Assembly: GCF_011030405.1 (NCBI RefSeq)
Contig: NZ_JAAJTJ010000035.1
Span: 1 to 33,649 of the forward strand
Direction of reading: 5' to 3'
DNA from: Parapedobacter sp. SGR-10
GTDB lineage: Bacteria > Bacteroidota > Bacteroidia > Sphingobacteriales > Sphingobacteriaceae
Length of the DNA: 33,649 nucleotides
Shown one piece after another: positions 16,204-24,251 of the stretch; the stretch's first letter is position 1, and the number at the start of each line of letters is the position of its first letter. Made by a program: the position numbers and the translations under genes. Below the pieces are notes generated by a model. That model saw only the letters and a program-made list of their open reading frames with translations, made no database searches and was not told the origin of the DNA.

Positions 16204-17070
16204 GTGAAATACGTTAAACAGCTATACTATTTTTTGATCTTTAGCAATCTGTTGATCGCAGGAGCTGCCATTGCGCAGTGTTTTCTGACGTATATAATTT
16301 TGGGTGTAAGTACCAACTACTATATTTTGCTGATCGAAGGAAGTTCTACGTTGCTATTGTACAACTTTAGCCTATATTTATCCAAGCCCCAGAACCCGGC
16401 AAACTCTCCCTATGCAAGGACGCGATGGGTATTTGGTCATATACATTGGTTTTGGATGTGCACTATACTGGCCATAGGGGTGATGCTATATGCCTTGCTG
16501 CATGTGCATATGCGGACGCTCGCCTACTTGTTGTTTGTAGGAGTGATCAGTGTTTCGTATAGTTTTCCATTGATTAGGGTCAAGGGCAAAAGGATGGGCC
16601 TACGTCAAATCCCAGGGGTAAAATTATTTTACATTGCTTTGGTCTGGTCGTTGAGTAGTGTAGGGTTGCCTGTGATCGAACTATGGGCCGAAGGCATACC
16701 AGTCAATTGGTGGGTAGCCAATTATTTGGGTCTTTTGAAGATACTCTTTTTGTTGATCTGTACGCTTCCTTTCGATATACGCGATATGGAGCAGGATTCG
16801 TATTATCACCTCAAGACTATTCCCACGATGATAGGGGAGCATCGTGCCAAATTGGCTTGCTATGGTATGATTGTGTTGCATACAATACTTGTACTGCTGG
16901 CACCTTATTCTTTTGCAGTCAAATTGGGATTGATACTGACTAATGTAAGTGTTTTGGCTGTGCTGTATTTTTTGATTTTTCGTCACGTCCGGGGATATCA
17001 CCGTGTGTACCTGTTGGATTTAGCACTGATCGTGCAGTGTGCGGTGACATGTGTTGTTTATTATATATGA
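16204..17070 (+). CDS. UbiA-superfamily-like membrane protein lacking the first Asp-rich motif
   Basis: A 288-residue protein with about eight or nine hydrophobic helices, starting at GTG. The second prenyltransferase motif is clear: DIRDMEQDSYYHLKTIPTMIG with Asp191, Asp194 and Asp198, close to MenA-type proteins. A preceding SYSFPLIRVKGKRMG segment fits the usual YSxP loop. The first motif, normally NxxxDxxxD after helix 2, reads Asn54-Phe-Ser-Leu-Tyr58-Leu-Ser-Lys-Pro62, so both aspartates that bind Mg-diphosphate are missing. It may be a prenyltransferase relative with changed chemistry or a non-catalytic member. The stop is followed by a 16-bp-arm palindrome shared with the convergent dehydrogenase gene. 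Confidence 0.7.
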   Translation: MKYVKQLYYFLIFSNLLIAGAAIAQCFLTYIILGVSTNYYILLIEGSSTLLLYNFSLYLSKPQNPANSPYARTRWVFGHIHWFWMCTILAIGVMLYALLHVHMRTLAYLLFVGVISVSYSFPLIRVKGKRMGLRQIPGVKLFYIALVWSLSSVGLPVIELWAEGIPVNWWVANYLGLLKILFLLICTLPFDIRDMEQDSYYHLKTIPTMIGEHRAKLACYGMIVLHTILVLLAPYSFAVKLGLILTNVSVLAVLYFLIFRHVRGYHRVYLLDLALIVQCAVTCVVYYI

Positions 17071-17079
17071 CCCCAAACC

Positions 17080-17112
17080 AAACCTATAAGGTTTTCAAAA
17101 CCTTATAGGTTT
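17080..17112. terminator. Bidirectional palindrome with 16-bp arms
   Basis: AAACCTATAAGGTTTT at 17080-17095 and its exact complement at 17097-17112 flank a single C. It lies between two convergent genes and includes the stop codon of the minus-strand dehydrogenase (17103-17105). The central AAAA/TTTT bases would open to form the loop, so it may act as a terminator in both directions. Confidence 0.75.
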
Positions 17113-18035
17113 AAGTTTAAGGTGCTTACAATCTTTTCGGCCAATATATCCGATAGTTTGTAGTAGCTTTCAAAAGTCCAGCCCGCTACATGAGGGCTTA
17201 GGATCACATTATCCCTTGAGATTAGGTTCTGGTACCAGTCCTGCTCTGCTAAAGCAGGAAATTTTTCGATGGGCAGTACGTCAAAGGCTGCTCCCAATAT
17301 CTTATCTTGATCCAATGCTTTTAGTACGGCGGGAACTTGTACGATGCCTCCCCGCGCGCCCATCAGCAGGAATATGGGCTTTCGGAAGTGGAACAGATAT
17401 TCATCATCTACCATGCCTTTCGTTTCCCGTGTCAATGGAATGTGAAAACTCAGTACATCGGCTTGACGTACGACCTCTTCCATAGAAACCTCTGTGGCGT
17501 ATTGGTCAGTGAATCCTGTTTTGTACTTGTCATAGGCGATGACTTTGACCCCAAAACCGGAAAGTTTTTTGGCCATTGCCTGTCCATTATGACCATAACC
17601 GATCAGGGCTACTGTTTTTCCCATCAACTCATGTCCCCGGTTTTCCTCACGACGCCAATACCCGCTCCGAACTTCGTGGTCGGCTCGGTTGAGGTTGTTC
17701 ATGAGACTTAGCAACATGCCGATCATGTGTTCACCTACGGCGTCGCAATTACCTGCATTGGCAGAAAGTAGGGTAATGCCTTTTTGTACTGCGTAGGCTT
17801 CGTCGATATTGTCCATGCCGGCTCCTGCACGACCGATCAAGGTCAGGTTGGAACCCAGATCGATAAAATTTTGGTCTACTTGAAATTTGGAGCGAATAAC
17901 CAATCCTGTATAATCCGCAATGATTTTTTCGGCTCCAACACGTGTAATGGTCGGTTGGTAATTGTAGGAAATATCTGCTTTTTGGAGTTTTTCCAATAAT
18001 ATATCGTGTATGTCGTCGACGATTAGGATACTCAT
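17103..18035 (-). CDS. D-isomer-specific 2-hydroxyacid dehydrogenase (phosphoglycerate dehydrogenase-like)
   Basis: A 310-residue NAD-dependent oxidoreductase. The Rossmann motif is LIGYGHNGQAMA (145-156) with Asp169 as the likely NAD-binding residue. The catalytic triad is readable as Arg228 in GARGG, Glu257 in FDVLPIEKFP and His282 in LSPHVAGWT. The loop IGRAGAGMDNID at 67-78 is close to that of SerA. There is no C-terminal ACT or other regulatory domain, so the protein is the short form. The usual DVFxxEP motif has changed to DVLPIEKFP, which fits a divergent member. It may make 3-phosphohydroxypyruvate for serine, or reduce another 2-keto acid; no serine genes are adjacent. Confidence 0.85.
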   Translation of the reverse strand: MSILIVDDIHDILLEKLQKADISYNYQPTITRVGAEKIIADYTGLVIRSKFQVDQNFIDLGSNLTLIGRAGAGMDNIDEAYAVQKGITLLSANAGNCDAVGEHMIGMLLSLMNNLNRADHEVRSGYWRREENRGHELMGKTVALIGYGHNGQAMAKKLSGFGVKVIAYDKYKTGFTDQYATEVSMEEVVRQADVLSFHIPLTRETKGMVDDEYLFHFRKPIFLLMGARGGIVQVPAVLKALDQDKILGAAFDVLPIEKFPALAEQDWYQNLISRDNVILSPHVAGWTFESYYKLSDILAEKIVSTLNLNL

Positions 18036-18091
18036 TTTTTGTTGGATTGAAAATTCTGAATTGGGCGTGATGAAATTTTAAGACGGTATAA

Positions 18092-18871
18092 CTAAAGAAC
18101 GTTGATGATTTCGTTTGTCAGCTGCACAAAATCTTCTACACTTAGGCGCTCGGCACGTAGGTCGTACAGCGCGTTGTCGCTCATTCTGTCCTTAGAAACG
18201 ACTCCTGATAAGGCATTGCGCAGTGTTTTACGGCGTTGGTTGAACGCTGCTTTCACGACCCTCCAAAATAGTTTTTCGTCACAATCCAGTTTTTTTCTAT
18301 CATTGCGGGTCATGCGCATGACTCCTGAAAGTACTTTAGGTGGCGGATTGAAGGCTCCGGCTTTGACCGTAAAAAGATATTCCACGTCATAATAAGCCTG
18401 TAAAAACACACTTAAAATACCGTACTCTTTGTTTCCAGGTTTGGCTACGCAACGTTCGGCTACTTCCTTTTGAAACATGCCTACCATTTGTACGACGTGT
18501 TGCCTTTCTTCCAATATCTTAAAAAGAATCTGCGAAGAAATGTTGTAGGGAAAATTGCCGATGATAGCCATTTTTTCCTCAAAATGTTTGGCAAAATCCA
18601 ACGCTAAAAAATCACCGTGTATCAACCTGTCGCCTAGCTCAGGGTATTTGTCAGCAAGATAGACTATGGATTCATCATCCACATCGATCAGAAATGTTTG
18701 GTAAGCGGTTTCCTGCAACAAAAAGTCTGAAAGTATGCCCATGCCTGGACCGACCTCCAAAACTTGTTTGAAGCCCAATGAAGTGTCCAATGCTGCGACA
18801 ATGCGTTGAGCTGCGTTTTTGTCGTTCAGAAAATGTTGTCCTAGGTGTTTTTTTGCCCGTACTGAATTCAT
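18092..18871 (-). CDS. rsmA: 16S rRNA (adenine-1518/1519-N6)-dimethyltransferase
   Basis: Dimethylates two adjacent adenines in the 3' hairpin of 16S rRNA; loss of the family enzyme gives kasugamycin resistance. The N-terminus KKHLGQHFLND is diagnostic. The SAM motif is VLEVGPGMGILSDFL (38-51) and the catalytic NFPYNISS motif lies at 106-113. The C-terminal helical domain contains FNQRRKTLRNAL. At 259 residues it has the normal length. The start is close behind a TACTTTTG promoter box, giving an almost leaderless message. It is divergent from the sigma factor gene. Confidence 0.97.
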   Translation of the reverse strand: MNSVRAKKHLGQHFLNDKNAAQRIVAALDTSLGFKQVLEVGPGMGILSDFLLQETAYQTFLIDVDDESIVYLADKYPELGDRLIHGDFLALDFAKHFEEKMAIIGNFPYNISSQILFKILEERQHVVQMVGMFQKEVAERCVAKPGNKEYGILSVFLQAYYDVEYLFTVKAGAFNPPPKVLSGVMRMTRNDRKKLDCDEKLFWRVVKAAFNQRRKTLRNALSGVVSKDRMSDNALYDLRAERLSVEDFVQLTNEIINVL

Positions 18872-18878
18872 CGTAGGT

Positions 18879-18886
18879 CAAAAGTA
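18879..18886 (-). promoter_or_regulatory. TAnnTTTG -7 box of rsmA
   Basis: The minus strand reads TACTTTTG, ending only 7 bases before the rsmA ATG (18869-18871). The transcript would have a leader of about four bases. The rest of the 18872-19074 gap is AT-rich with no clear sigma-gene promoter; CATCTTTG at 18916-18923 is a one-base variant of the box on the plus strand. Confidence 0.5.
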
Positions 18887-19074
18887 AGAAAAAAATTACT
18901 TCATTAGGTCTGTTGCATCTTTGGAGACAAAGCGACGAAGGATAAAAGTAGAGATGGAGTATCTGCATTGGATAGCTAAAAAAAATTACAATATAAATTT
19001 AGACAGGCTCTCATATTTTACTATCTTTATTGCAAGCGTATTATTTCTAACCAAAAAATACTTAAAACAACTAT

Positions 19075-19671
19075 ATGTATCCTTTTTTCTCAAAATCGAC
19101 AATTAGTAATCCTCAAAAATTTTACGATAGGCTATACGAGAGACTGTCCAAGCAGGTAAAGGCGTATATATATAGTTATGTCGCATGTCCTATGCTTGCT
19201 GAGGACTTGATGCACGATGTATTTATCAAGATTTTTGAAAAAATGGAAGAGCTTGAAGATAAAGTCAAAAATTGGGAAAGCTATATTTTCAGGATGGCTC
19301 GCAACCATACATTTGACTATCTTAAGCGTAATAGCTTGAACGAGCGTTTTGTCGAGCGAACGATTCGGGAGTTTCAGGATGGAGATTTTGTCATAGACAG
19401 AAAAGTATTGGAAAAGGAGTATGCTGAATTTTTGGATAAGTGTTTGCAAAGGCTTCCCGAACGTTCTCGAAGGATATTCCAGTTGTGTAGGCAAGAGGAA
19501 ATGACCTATGAAGAGGTCGCGGACAAATTGGGTGTTTCTAAGGATACAGTCAAGCATCATATGGTGTTGACAATGAAAAAACTAAAAGAGGAGGTAATGG
19601 TCATGTTTAATATTTCTTCTTCTCATATTACATCTATCATATTAATTGTAAGTGTAATATTGCTTAAATAA
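19075..19671 (+). CDS. ECF RNA polymerase sigma factor (FecI-like) with hydrophobic C-terminal tail
   Basis: A 198-residue group IV sigma-70 factor. Region 2 covers about residues 20-88, with AEDLMHDVFIKIFEKM and WESYIFRMARNHTFDYLKR. Region 4 covers about 115-172, with LPERSRRIFQLCRQEEMTYEEVADKLGVSKDTVKHHM. Beyond region 4 the protein runs on through ITSIILIVSVILLK (185-198), about 14 hydrophobic residues at the very end. This could hold the factor at the membrane near its FecR partner. The anti-sigma gene follows after 8 bases and the SusC/SusD genes come next, so it should be the cassette's own activator. The start at 19075 is the first ATG that preserves region 2. Confidence 0.92.
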   Translation: MYPFFSKSTISNPQKFYDRLYERLSKQVKAYIYSYVACPMLAEDLMHDVFIKIFEKMEELEDKVKNWESYIFRMARNHTFDYLKRNSLNERFVERTIREFQDGDFVIDRKVLEKEYAEFLDKCLQRLPERSRRIFQLCRQEEMTYEEVADKLGVSKDTVKHHMVLTMKKLKEEVMVMFNISSSHITSIILIVSVILLK

Positions 19672-19679
19672 ATAGCTGC

Positions 19680-20762
19680 ATGGATACAAGATTCTATAAA
19701 AAACTCATCGATGGCTATAAGCAACGTACCCTTTCCAAAGAGGAATTGGCTGTATATCATCAATTGCTTGCCGAAGGCAAACTTAATGATGTGTTGATGC
19801 AGGCCATGACAGAAGATATCCCGACTTCAAAAAATAGAGGCAGCCTAAGGTGGGCTGTGTGGAGCGCTGTCGCAGCTGCACTTTTGATAACCTTTACGGC
19901 AGGATATTATTGGTGGCAGCCCGAGAATGGGAATACTGCTCCTGATATACTGGTCAATAGTCCTGTTGGAGCAATTCCCGATGCTCCTATATTGAAGCTG
20001 TCGGACGGTCGAATTGTATCTTTAGATCGTTTGGATGCTCAATTTCAAAAGGATTATGGTGTGCAGGGGGATGAAAACATATTAGTGTATCCACCTCATG
20101 CTGCTGGTCGTGATCAGATCTCCGTATCACAGTCGATAGAGACACCTTCGGGCAAGACTTACAAGATTGTATTGGAGGACGGGACCAAGGTGTGGATGAA
20201 TGCCATGTCTTCCATTAGTTTTCCAAGCACGTTTAGACGAGACTACCGTGAGGTAAGTGTACAAGGGGAAGTGTATTTTGAAGTAGCGCATGACAGTCAA
20301 CGTCCTTTTAGAGTACGATCCAATAATCAGCTGATAGAGGTATTGGGAACAAAATTCAATGTCAATAGCTATTCTACCGAAGATGGTATTGTGACTACTC
20401 TGTTGGAGGGCTCCGTACGTCTGAAAGCTGAAGAGTATATTCAAGAACTCAGACCCAATCAACAAGCAGTTTTGAGGGACAACGGTCGTCCCTATGATGT
20501 GAAGAGGGTTGATGCTTCTACCGTAGTGGCATGGACCAATGGATATTTACAGTTTAGGGACCAACCCTTGTCGGAAATTCTTCGCAAGGCAACGAGATGG
20601 TATGAAGTAGATCTGGATTTAGATCCTACCTTGGCTCGTCAACGTTATACGATGAAGTTTGATCAGCGATCTTCTATCGATGAGTTGTTGCGATTATTGG
20701 ACGATGCAGGGTTTTACAGTGCATTGAAAAACAATGTCTTAGTTGTCCGTCAAAAAAAATAA
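19680..20762 (+). CDS. FecR-family anti-sigma factor
   Basis: A 360-residue inner-membrane regulator that holds the adjacent sigma factor inactive until the outer-membrane transporter signals. The cytoplasmic N-terminal ~56 residues are the sigma-binding part. A single helix at about 57-78 (WAVWSAVAAALLITFTAGYYWW) crosses the membrane. The periplasmic FecR domain spans about 145-250, with TPSGKTYKIVLEDGTKVWMN, VQGEVYFEVAHDSQRPFRV and VLGTKFNVNSY. The DUF4974-type C-terminal domain (about 290-358, YLQFRDQPLSEILRKATRWYEVD) matches Bacteroidota members and should contact the STN domain of the transporter. Confidence 0.95.
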   Translation: MDTRFYKKLIDGYKQRTLSKEELAVYHQLLAEGKLNDVLMQAMTEDIPTSKNRGSLRWAVWSAVAAALLITFTAGYYWWQPENGNTAPDILVNSPVGAIPDAPILKLSDGRIVSLDRLDAQFQKDYGVQGDENILVYPPHAAGRDQISVSQSIETPSGKTYKIVLEDGTKVWMNAMSSISFPSTFRRDYREVSVQGEVYFEVAHDSQRPFRVRSNNQLIEVLGTKFNVNSYSTEDGIVTTLLEGSVRLKAEEYIQELRPNQQAVLRDNGRPYDVKRVDASTVVAWTNGYLQFRDQPLSEILRKATRWYEVDLDLDPTLARQRYTMKFDQRSSIDELLRLLDDAGFYSALKNNVLVVRQKK

Positions 20763-20833
20763 AAATTTTCTTACCTGCTTTGGTGTTTTGGATCGTCAAC
20801 TTCTTAGTAAGTTACACATAACCAATATCACTA

Positions 20834-23800
20834 ATGAAGCTTTTATCACAGTTCATCTTGTGTAGACGTGTTACCATACCTAGGGTTGGTACACGTTTCA
20901 GGTACCGCTTTGTATTTTTCATGGCGTGCTTTAATCTTTCCCACTTGGCCGTATGTGCCCAGTTATTGGATTTTTCTGGAAAAAATGTCCCGCTTGCTGT
21001 CGTATTAAAAGCTGTGGAGGACAAGACTACTTTAAATGTGTTTTACAATCAGGATATGCTGGCCAAGACACATCCTGTGACGATCCATGTCAAAGCTAAG
21101 CCAATAGAACAGCTGTTGGAGATGGCTTTTAAAGATCAGCCCATCGATTACAAATTGACGGACAAAAGGTTGGTATTGGTAGAGAAAATACCAAATAGAC
21201 AATCTTCAATGGCTAAAAATAATCGAGAGGTATCTTCTATACAGGAGGATAAGGTACAAGGAAGGATTCGTGATGTGAAGGGCAGCCGTTTGGATGGAGT
21301 GACGGTTCTCAACGAACGCAATCAGGTCGCTACACGTACAAATGCAGACGGTTTGTTTGAGATCTCAGGTCGTGTTGGTGATATGTTGGCTATTCGTTTG
21401 TTAGGGTATGGCCAACAACGTGTGCGGGTACAAAAAATGACAGGGATAGATATTGTGATGATCGTTGATGAAGCTGAGTTAGACGAGGTCATCGTCACAG
21501 GGTATGCCACCCAAAAGAAAAGGGAGATTACGGGCTCAATCGCTTCCATCAATGCCGAGGACATCGAATCTGCCAATGCTGTTACGTTGGACCAAGCGAT
21601 GCAGGGTCGTATGTCGGGGGTCAATGTGCAATCTCGTGTAGGGGTGCCGGGCGCGGCCATCAAGGTGGAAGTGCGAGGCCCTGGGTCAATATCGGCAGGT
21701 ACAGAACCTATCTATATTGTAGATGGACTGATCGTGGACAATAACAATATGACTACGTTGGTTTCGGCCAACCCTTTGGCCAATATTAATCCCGAAGATA
21801 TTGAGTCTATAGAAGTGTTGAAAGATGCTGCTGCTGCTTCTGTGTATGGAGCACAAGCGGCAAATGGTGTCGTTCTGATTACGACAAAAAAAGGAAAAAG
21901 TGGCAGAGTGAAAGTAGATTTGGGTTATCGCACTGGGGCTGTAAAACCTATCAAACTGTTGGATCTGATGAACACCCAGGAGTACCTGAACGCAAGATTT
22001 GAATCGTTCAAGAACTATAATCCTACATGGACAGACGAGCAGGCTTGGGCGTCTGTTTTTTCCCAGTCCCGTTTTCCCAGCACGACTACCCTTGATGAGA
22101 TTGCGGCGATGCCAACCTATGATTGGCAAAAGGCTGCGTATACCGATGGAGCTACCAACAAATATGATCTGGCACTATCCGGAGGTAGTGATCGATCTTC
22201 CTACCGTATTTCTGGAAGTTGGGAAGATACAGAAGGGAGCATTGTAGGCTCTGATTTTACGCGAGGGACGATGAATCTAAATTACGGGAATAAGATCACA
22301 GACAAGATAGAGATACTGAGTACGGTAAATATTGCTTCGGTCAGGCAGCACGGTCCCTTAGGGTCTACTGGTACCACGACACAGTTTTCGGCTCCAAGCT
22401 ATGCAAACCCCATGATTTTGCCTTTTATCCCGATATATAATGAGGATGGTTCATACAATTTTACGTTGGCTGGATTTCCGGGAACTTTTGCACGACACAC
22501 CTTACATTCTACCGAACTCAACGAAGCTTTGGAAAAGAATAATAGTTTGTTTGGCAACCTTCAGTTGAATTACAACATACTTGACAACTTAAAATACAAA
22601 GCTTTGGTGGGATTAGACTATAGGGATATCACGGCCCGGATGTACTACGATCCGAGGACAATAGACGGAAATGCCAGAGGCGGCATTTTGACCGAGTACT
22701 ACGATAGGCCTAAGACTTTTACCACTTCCCACGTTTTGCATTATACACCTCGCTTGCCAGATAGACATACGCTCAATACATTGGTGGGGGTAGAATATAG
22801 GACGTATGAAAACCAGGCTGGTAATGTTACGGGAGAAGGTTTTCCCAATCATTTGTTCAAGCAGTTGGCTTCGGCGGCCACGATCGTATCCGGTACAAGC
22901 TCGTGGACAGGAGTAAAGCGGTTAGGTAGTTTTGTACAAGCGAACTATACGTTCGACAGCAAATACATGCTGTCCGCTATTTTGCGTTATGATGGATCTT
23001 CACGTTTCGGGGATAATAATAAGTTTGGTTTGTTCCCGGCCATTTCTGCAGGATGGGATTTGGCCAAAGAAGATTTTGTAACCAATAAAACCTTGATAAA
23101 CCAGTTGAAACTCCGTATAGGTTACGGAGAAACGGGTAATGATCAGATTGACAACTTTGCGTCCCGATCTCTGTACGGTGGAGGAGTGACGTATGATGGC
23201 GAGGCTGGTATCCAAGCTAATTCTCTAGGGAATTCCAAGTTAAGGTGGGAACGTAATGCCACGACAAATATTGGGATTGATTATACTTTGTTTGGCTCAC
23301 GCGTATTTGGTAGCATCGAAGCCTATCATCGCAGCAGTAAAGATCTGTTGCTGAGCAAACCTATAGTGTGGGCTGCAGGGTATAGTGAGATTACGGAAAA
23401 CTTAGGTGAGGTAAAAAATCAAGGACTGGAGTTTGAATTGGGCGCACATCTGATGCGTTCGGGTGATTTCAAGTGGACAAGTAATTTCAATATTTCTTTC
23501 CAACGCAATGAGGTGACACGTCTATACGATGATCTTACGGTGCTGCCTGGTGACAATACGGTTCGTGTCGGTTATGCATTACGGACGTTTGTTTTGCCCC
23601 AATATGCGGGGGTACACGCAGCAACAGGTAGGCCAGTGTGGTATGATGCCGATGGCAATCTGACCTATACACCCGGTACGATGGAAGTCGGAAATTATGC
23701 TCCTCATGGTCTGCCAAATGAGTTGCCCGATTTTTATGGCGGTTGGACAAATGCGTTTGACTATAAAGGTGTGTCCTTGTCGGTGTTTTTCCAATATGAC

Positions 23801-24238
23801 TATGGTCGCATATTCTACGATAACTTCGCCCGCAATCTTTCCCGTAAAGGGGATTCGCAAATAAATGGGATGGCTTGGTATTACGACAACCGATGGACGG
23901 CGGAAGGACAGATCACTTCGGTACCGAGACCCGTCAATGGTGCAGCAGAGCGGGGGGGACATGCCCGTGGAGATTTGGCATCTACCCGCTATCTGCAAGA
24001 TGCATCTTACATACGCTTGAAGAATATAAACCTGAGTTACAATCTGCCTGCTAGCTGGCTATCCGCGATTAAGATGTCATCGACCAAATTATACCTACAG
24101 GCCAATAATCTATACACGATTACCAAGTTTGCAGGTTATGATCCGGAATTTTATGTGACAGGGAGCAATACTACCTCCAATGTGGGGATAATACCTGCGA
24201 TGAAATCATACTTTTTTGGTGTACAAGTTGGATTTTAA
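20834..24238 (+). CDS. SusC/RagA-family TonB-dependent transporter with STN signalling domain
   Basis: A 1134-residue outer-membrane receptor importing a large nutrient under TonB power. A long, Arg-rich signal peptide ends near LAVCAQ (about residue 43). Next come an STN domain (about 48-118), a carboxypeptidase-regulatory-like beta-sandwich (140-212), and the TonB-box/plug region from DEVIVTGYATQKKREITGSI (217-236). The SusC plug signature LKDAAAASVYGAQAANGV lies further in, and a large beta-barrel ends in the aromatic-terminated SYFFGVQVGF. The STN domain, with the upstream sigma and FecR genes, identifies it as a transducer that senses its own substrate. SusD follows after 13 bases. The substrate is unknown because no hydrolase is nearby. 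Confidence 0.96.
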   Translation: MKLLSQFILCRRVTIPRVGTRFRYRFVFFMACFNLSHLAVCAQLLDFSGKNVPLAVVLKAVEDKTTLNVFYNQDMLAKTHPVTIHVKAKPIEQLLEMAFKDQPIDYKLTDKRLVLVEKIPNRQSSMAKNNREVSSIQEDKVQGRIRDVKGSRLDGVTVLNERNQVATRTNADGLFEISGRVGDMLAIRLLGYGQQRVRVQKMTGIDIVMIVDEAELDEVIVTGYATQKKREITGSIASINAEDIESANAVTLDQAMQGRMSGVNVQSRVGVPGAAIKVEVRGPGSISAGTEPIYIVDGLIVDNNNMTTLVSANPLANINPEDIESIEVLKDAAAASVYGAQAANGVVLITTKKGKSGRVKVDLGYRTGAVKPIKLLDLMNTQEYLNARFESFKNYNPTWTDEQAWASVFSQSRFPSTTTLDEIAAMPTYDWQKAAYTDGATNKYDLALSGGSDRSSYRISGSWEDTEGSIVGSDFTRGTMNLNYGNKITDKIEILSTVNIASVRQHGPLGSTGTTTQFSAPSYANPMILPFIPIYNEDGSYNFTLAGFPGTFARHTLHSTELNEALEKNNSLFGNLQLNYNILDNLKYKALVGLDYRDITARMYYDPRTIDGNARGGILTEYYDRPKTFTTSHVLHYTPRLPDRHTLNTLVGVEYRTYENQAGNVTGEGFPNHLFKQLASAATIVSGTSSWTGVKRLGSFVQANYTFDSKYMLSAILRYDGSSRFGDNNKFGLFPAISAGWDLAKEDFVTNKTLINQLKLRIGYGETGNDQIDNFASRSLYGGGVTYDGEAGIQANSLGNSKLRWERNATTNIGIDYTLFGSRVFGSIEAYHRSSKDLLLSKPIVWAAGYSEITENLGEVKNQGLEFELGAHLMRSGDFKWTSNFNISFQRNEVTRLYDDLTVLPGDNTVRVGYALRTFVLPQYAGVHAATGRPVWYDADGNLTYTPGTMEVGNYAPHGLPNELPDFYGGWTNAFDYKGVSLSVFFQYDYGRIFYDNFARNLSRKGDSQINGMAWYYDNRWTAEGQITSVPRPVNGAAERGGHARGDLASTRYLQDASYIRLKNINLSYNLPASWLSAIKMSSTKLYLQANNLYTITKFAGYDPEFYVTGSNTTSNVGIIPAMKSYFFGVQVGF

Positions 24239-24251
24239 AAGGAAGAATATC

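Noticed and set aside
18921..19106. 61-residue open frame before the sigma factor gene
   Set aside because: Rich in Lys and Ile as expected from AT-rich spacer, overlaps the sigma start, and shows no domain or ribosome-binding site.
24216..24251. Upstream ATG for SusD overlapping the SusC end
   Set aside because: It would put a charged stretch before the lipoprotein signal peptide; the ATG at 24252 gives a normal lipobox signal.
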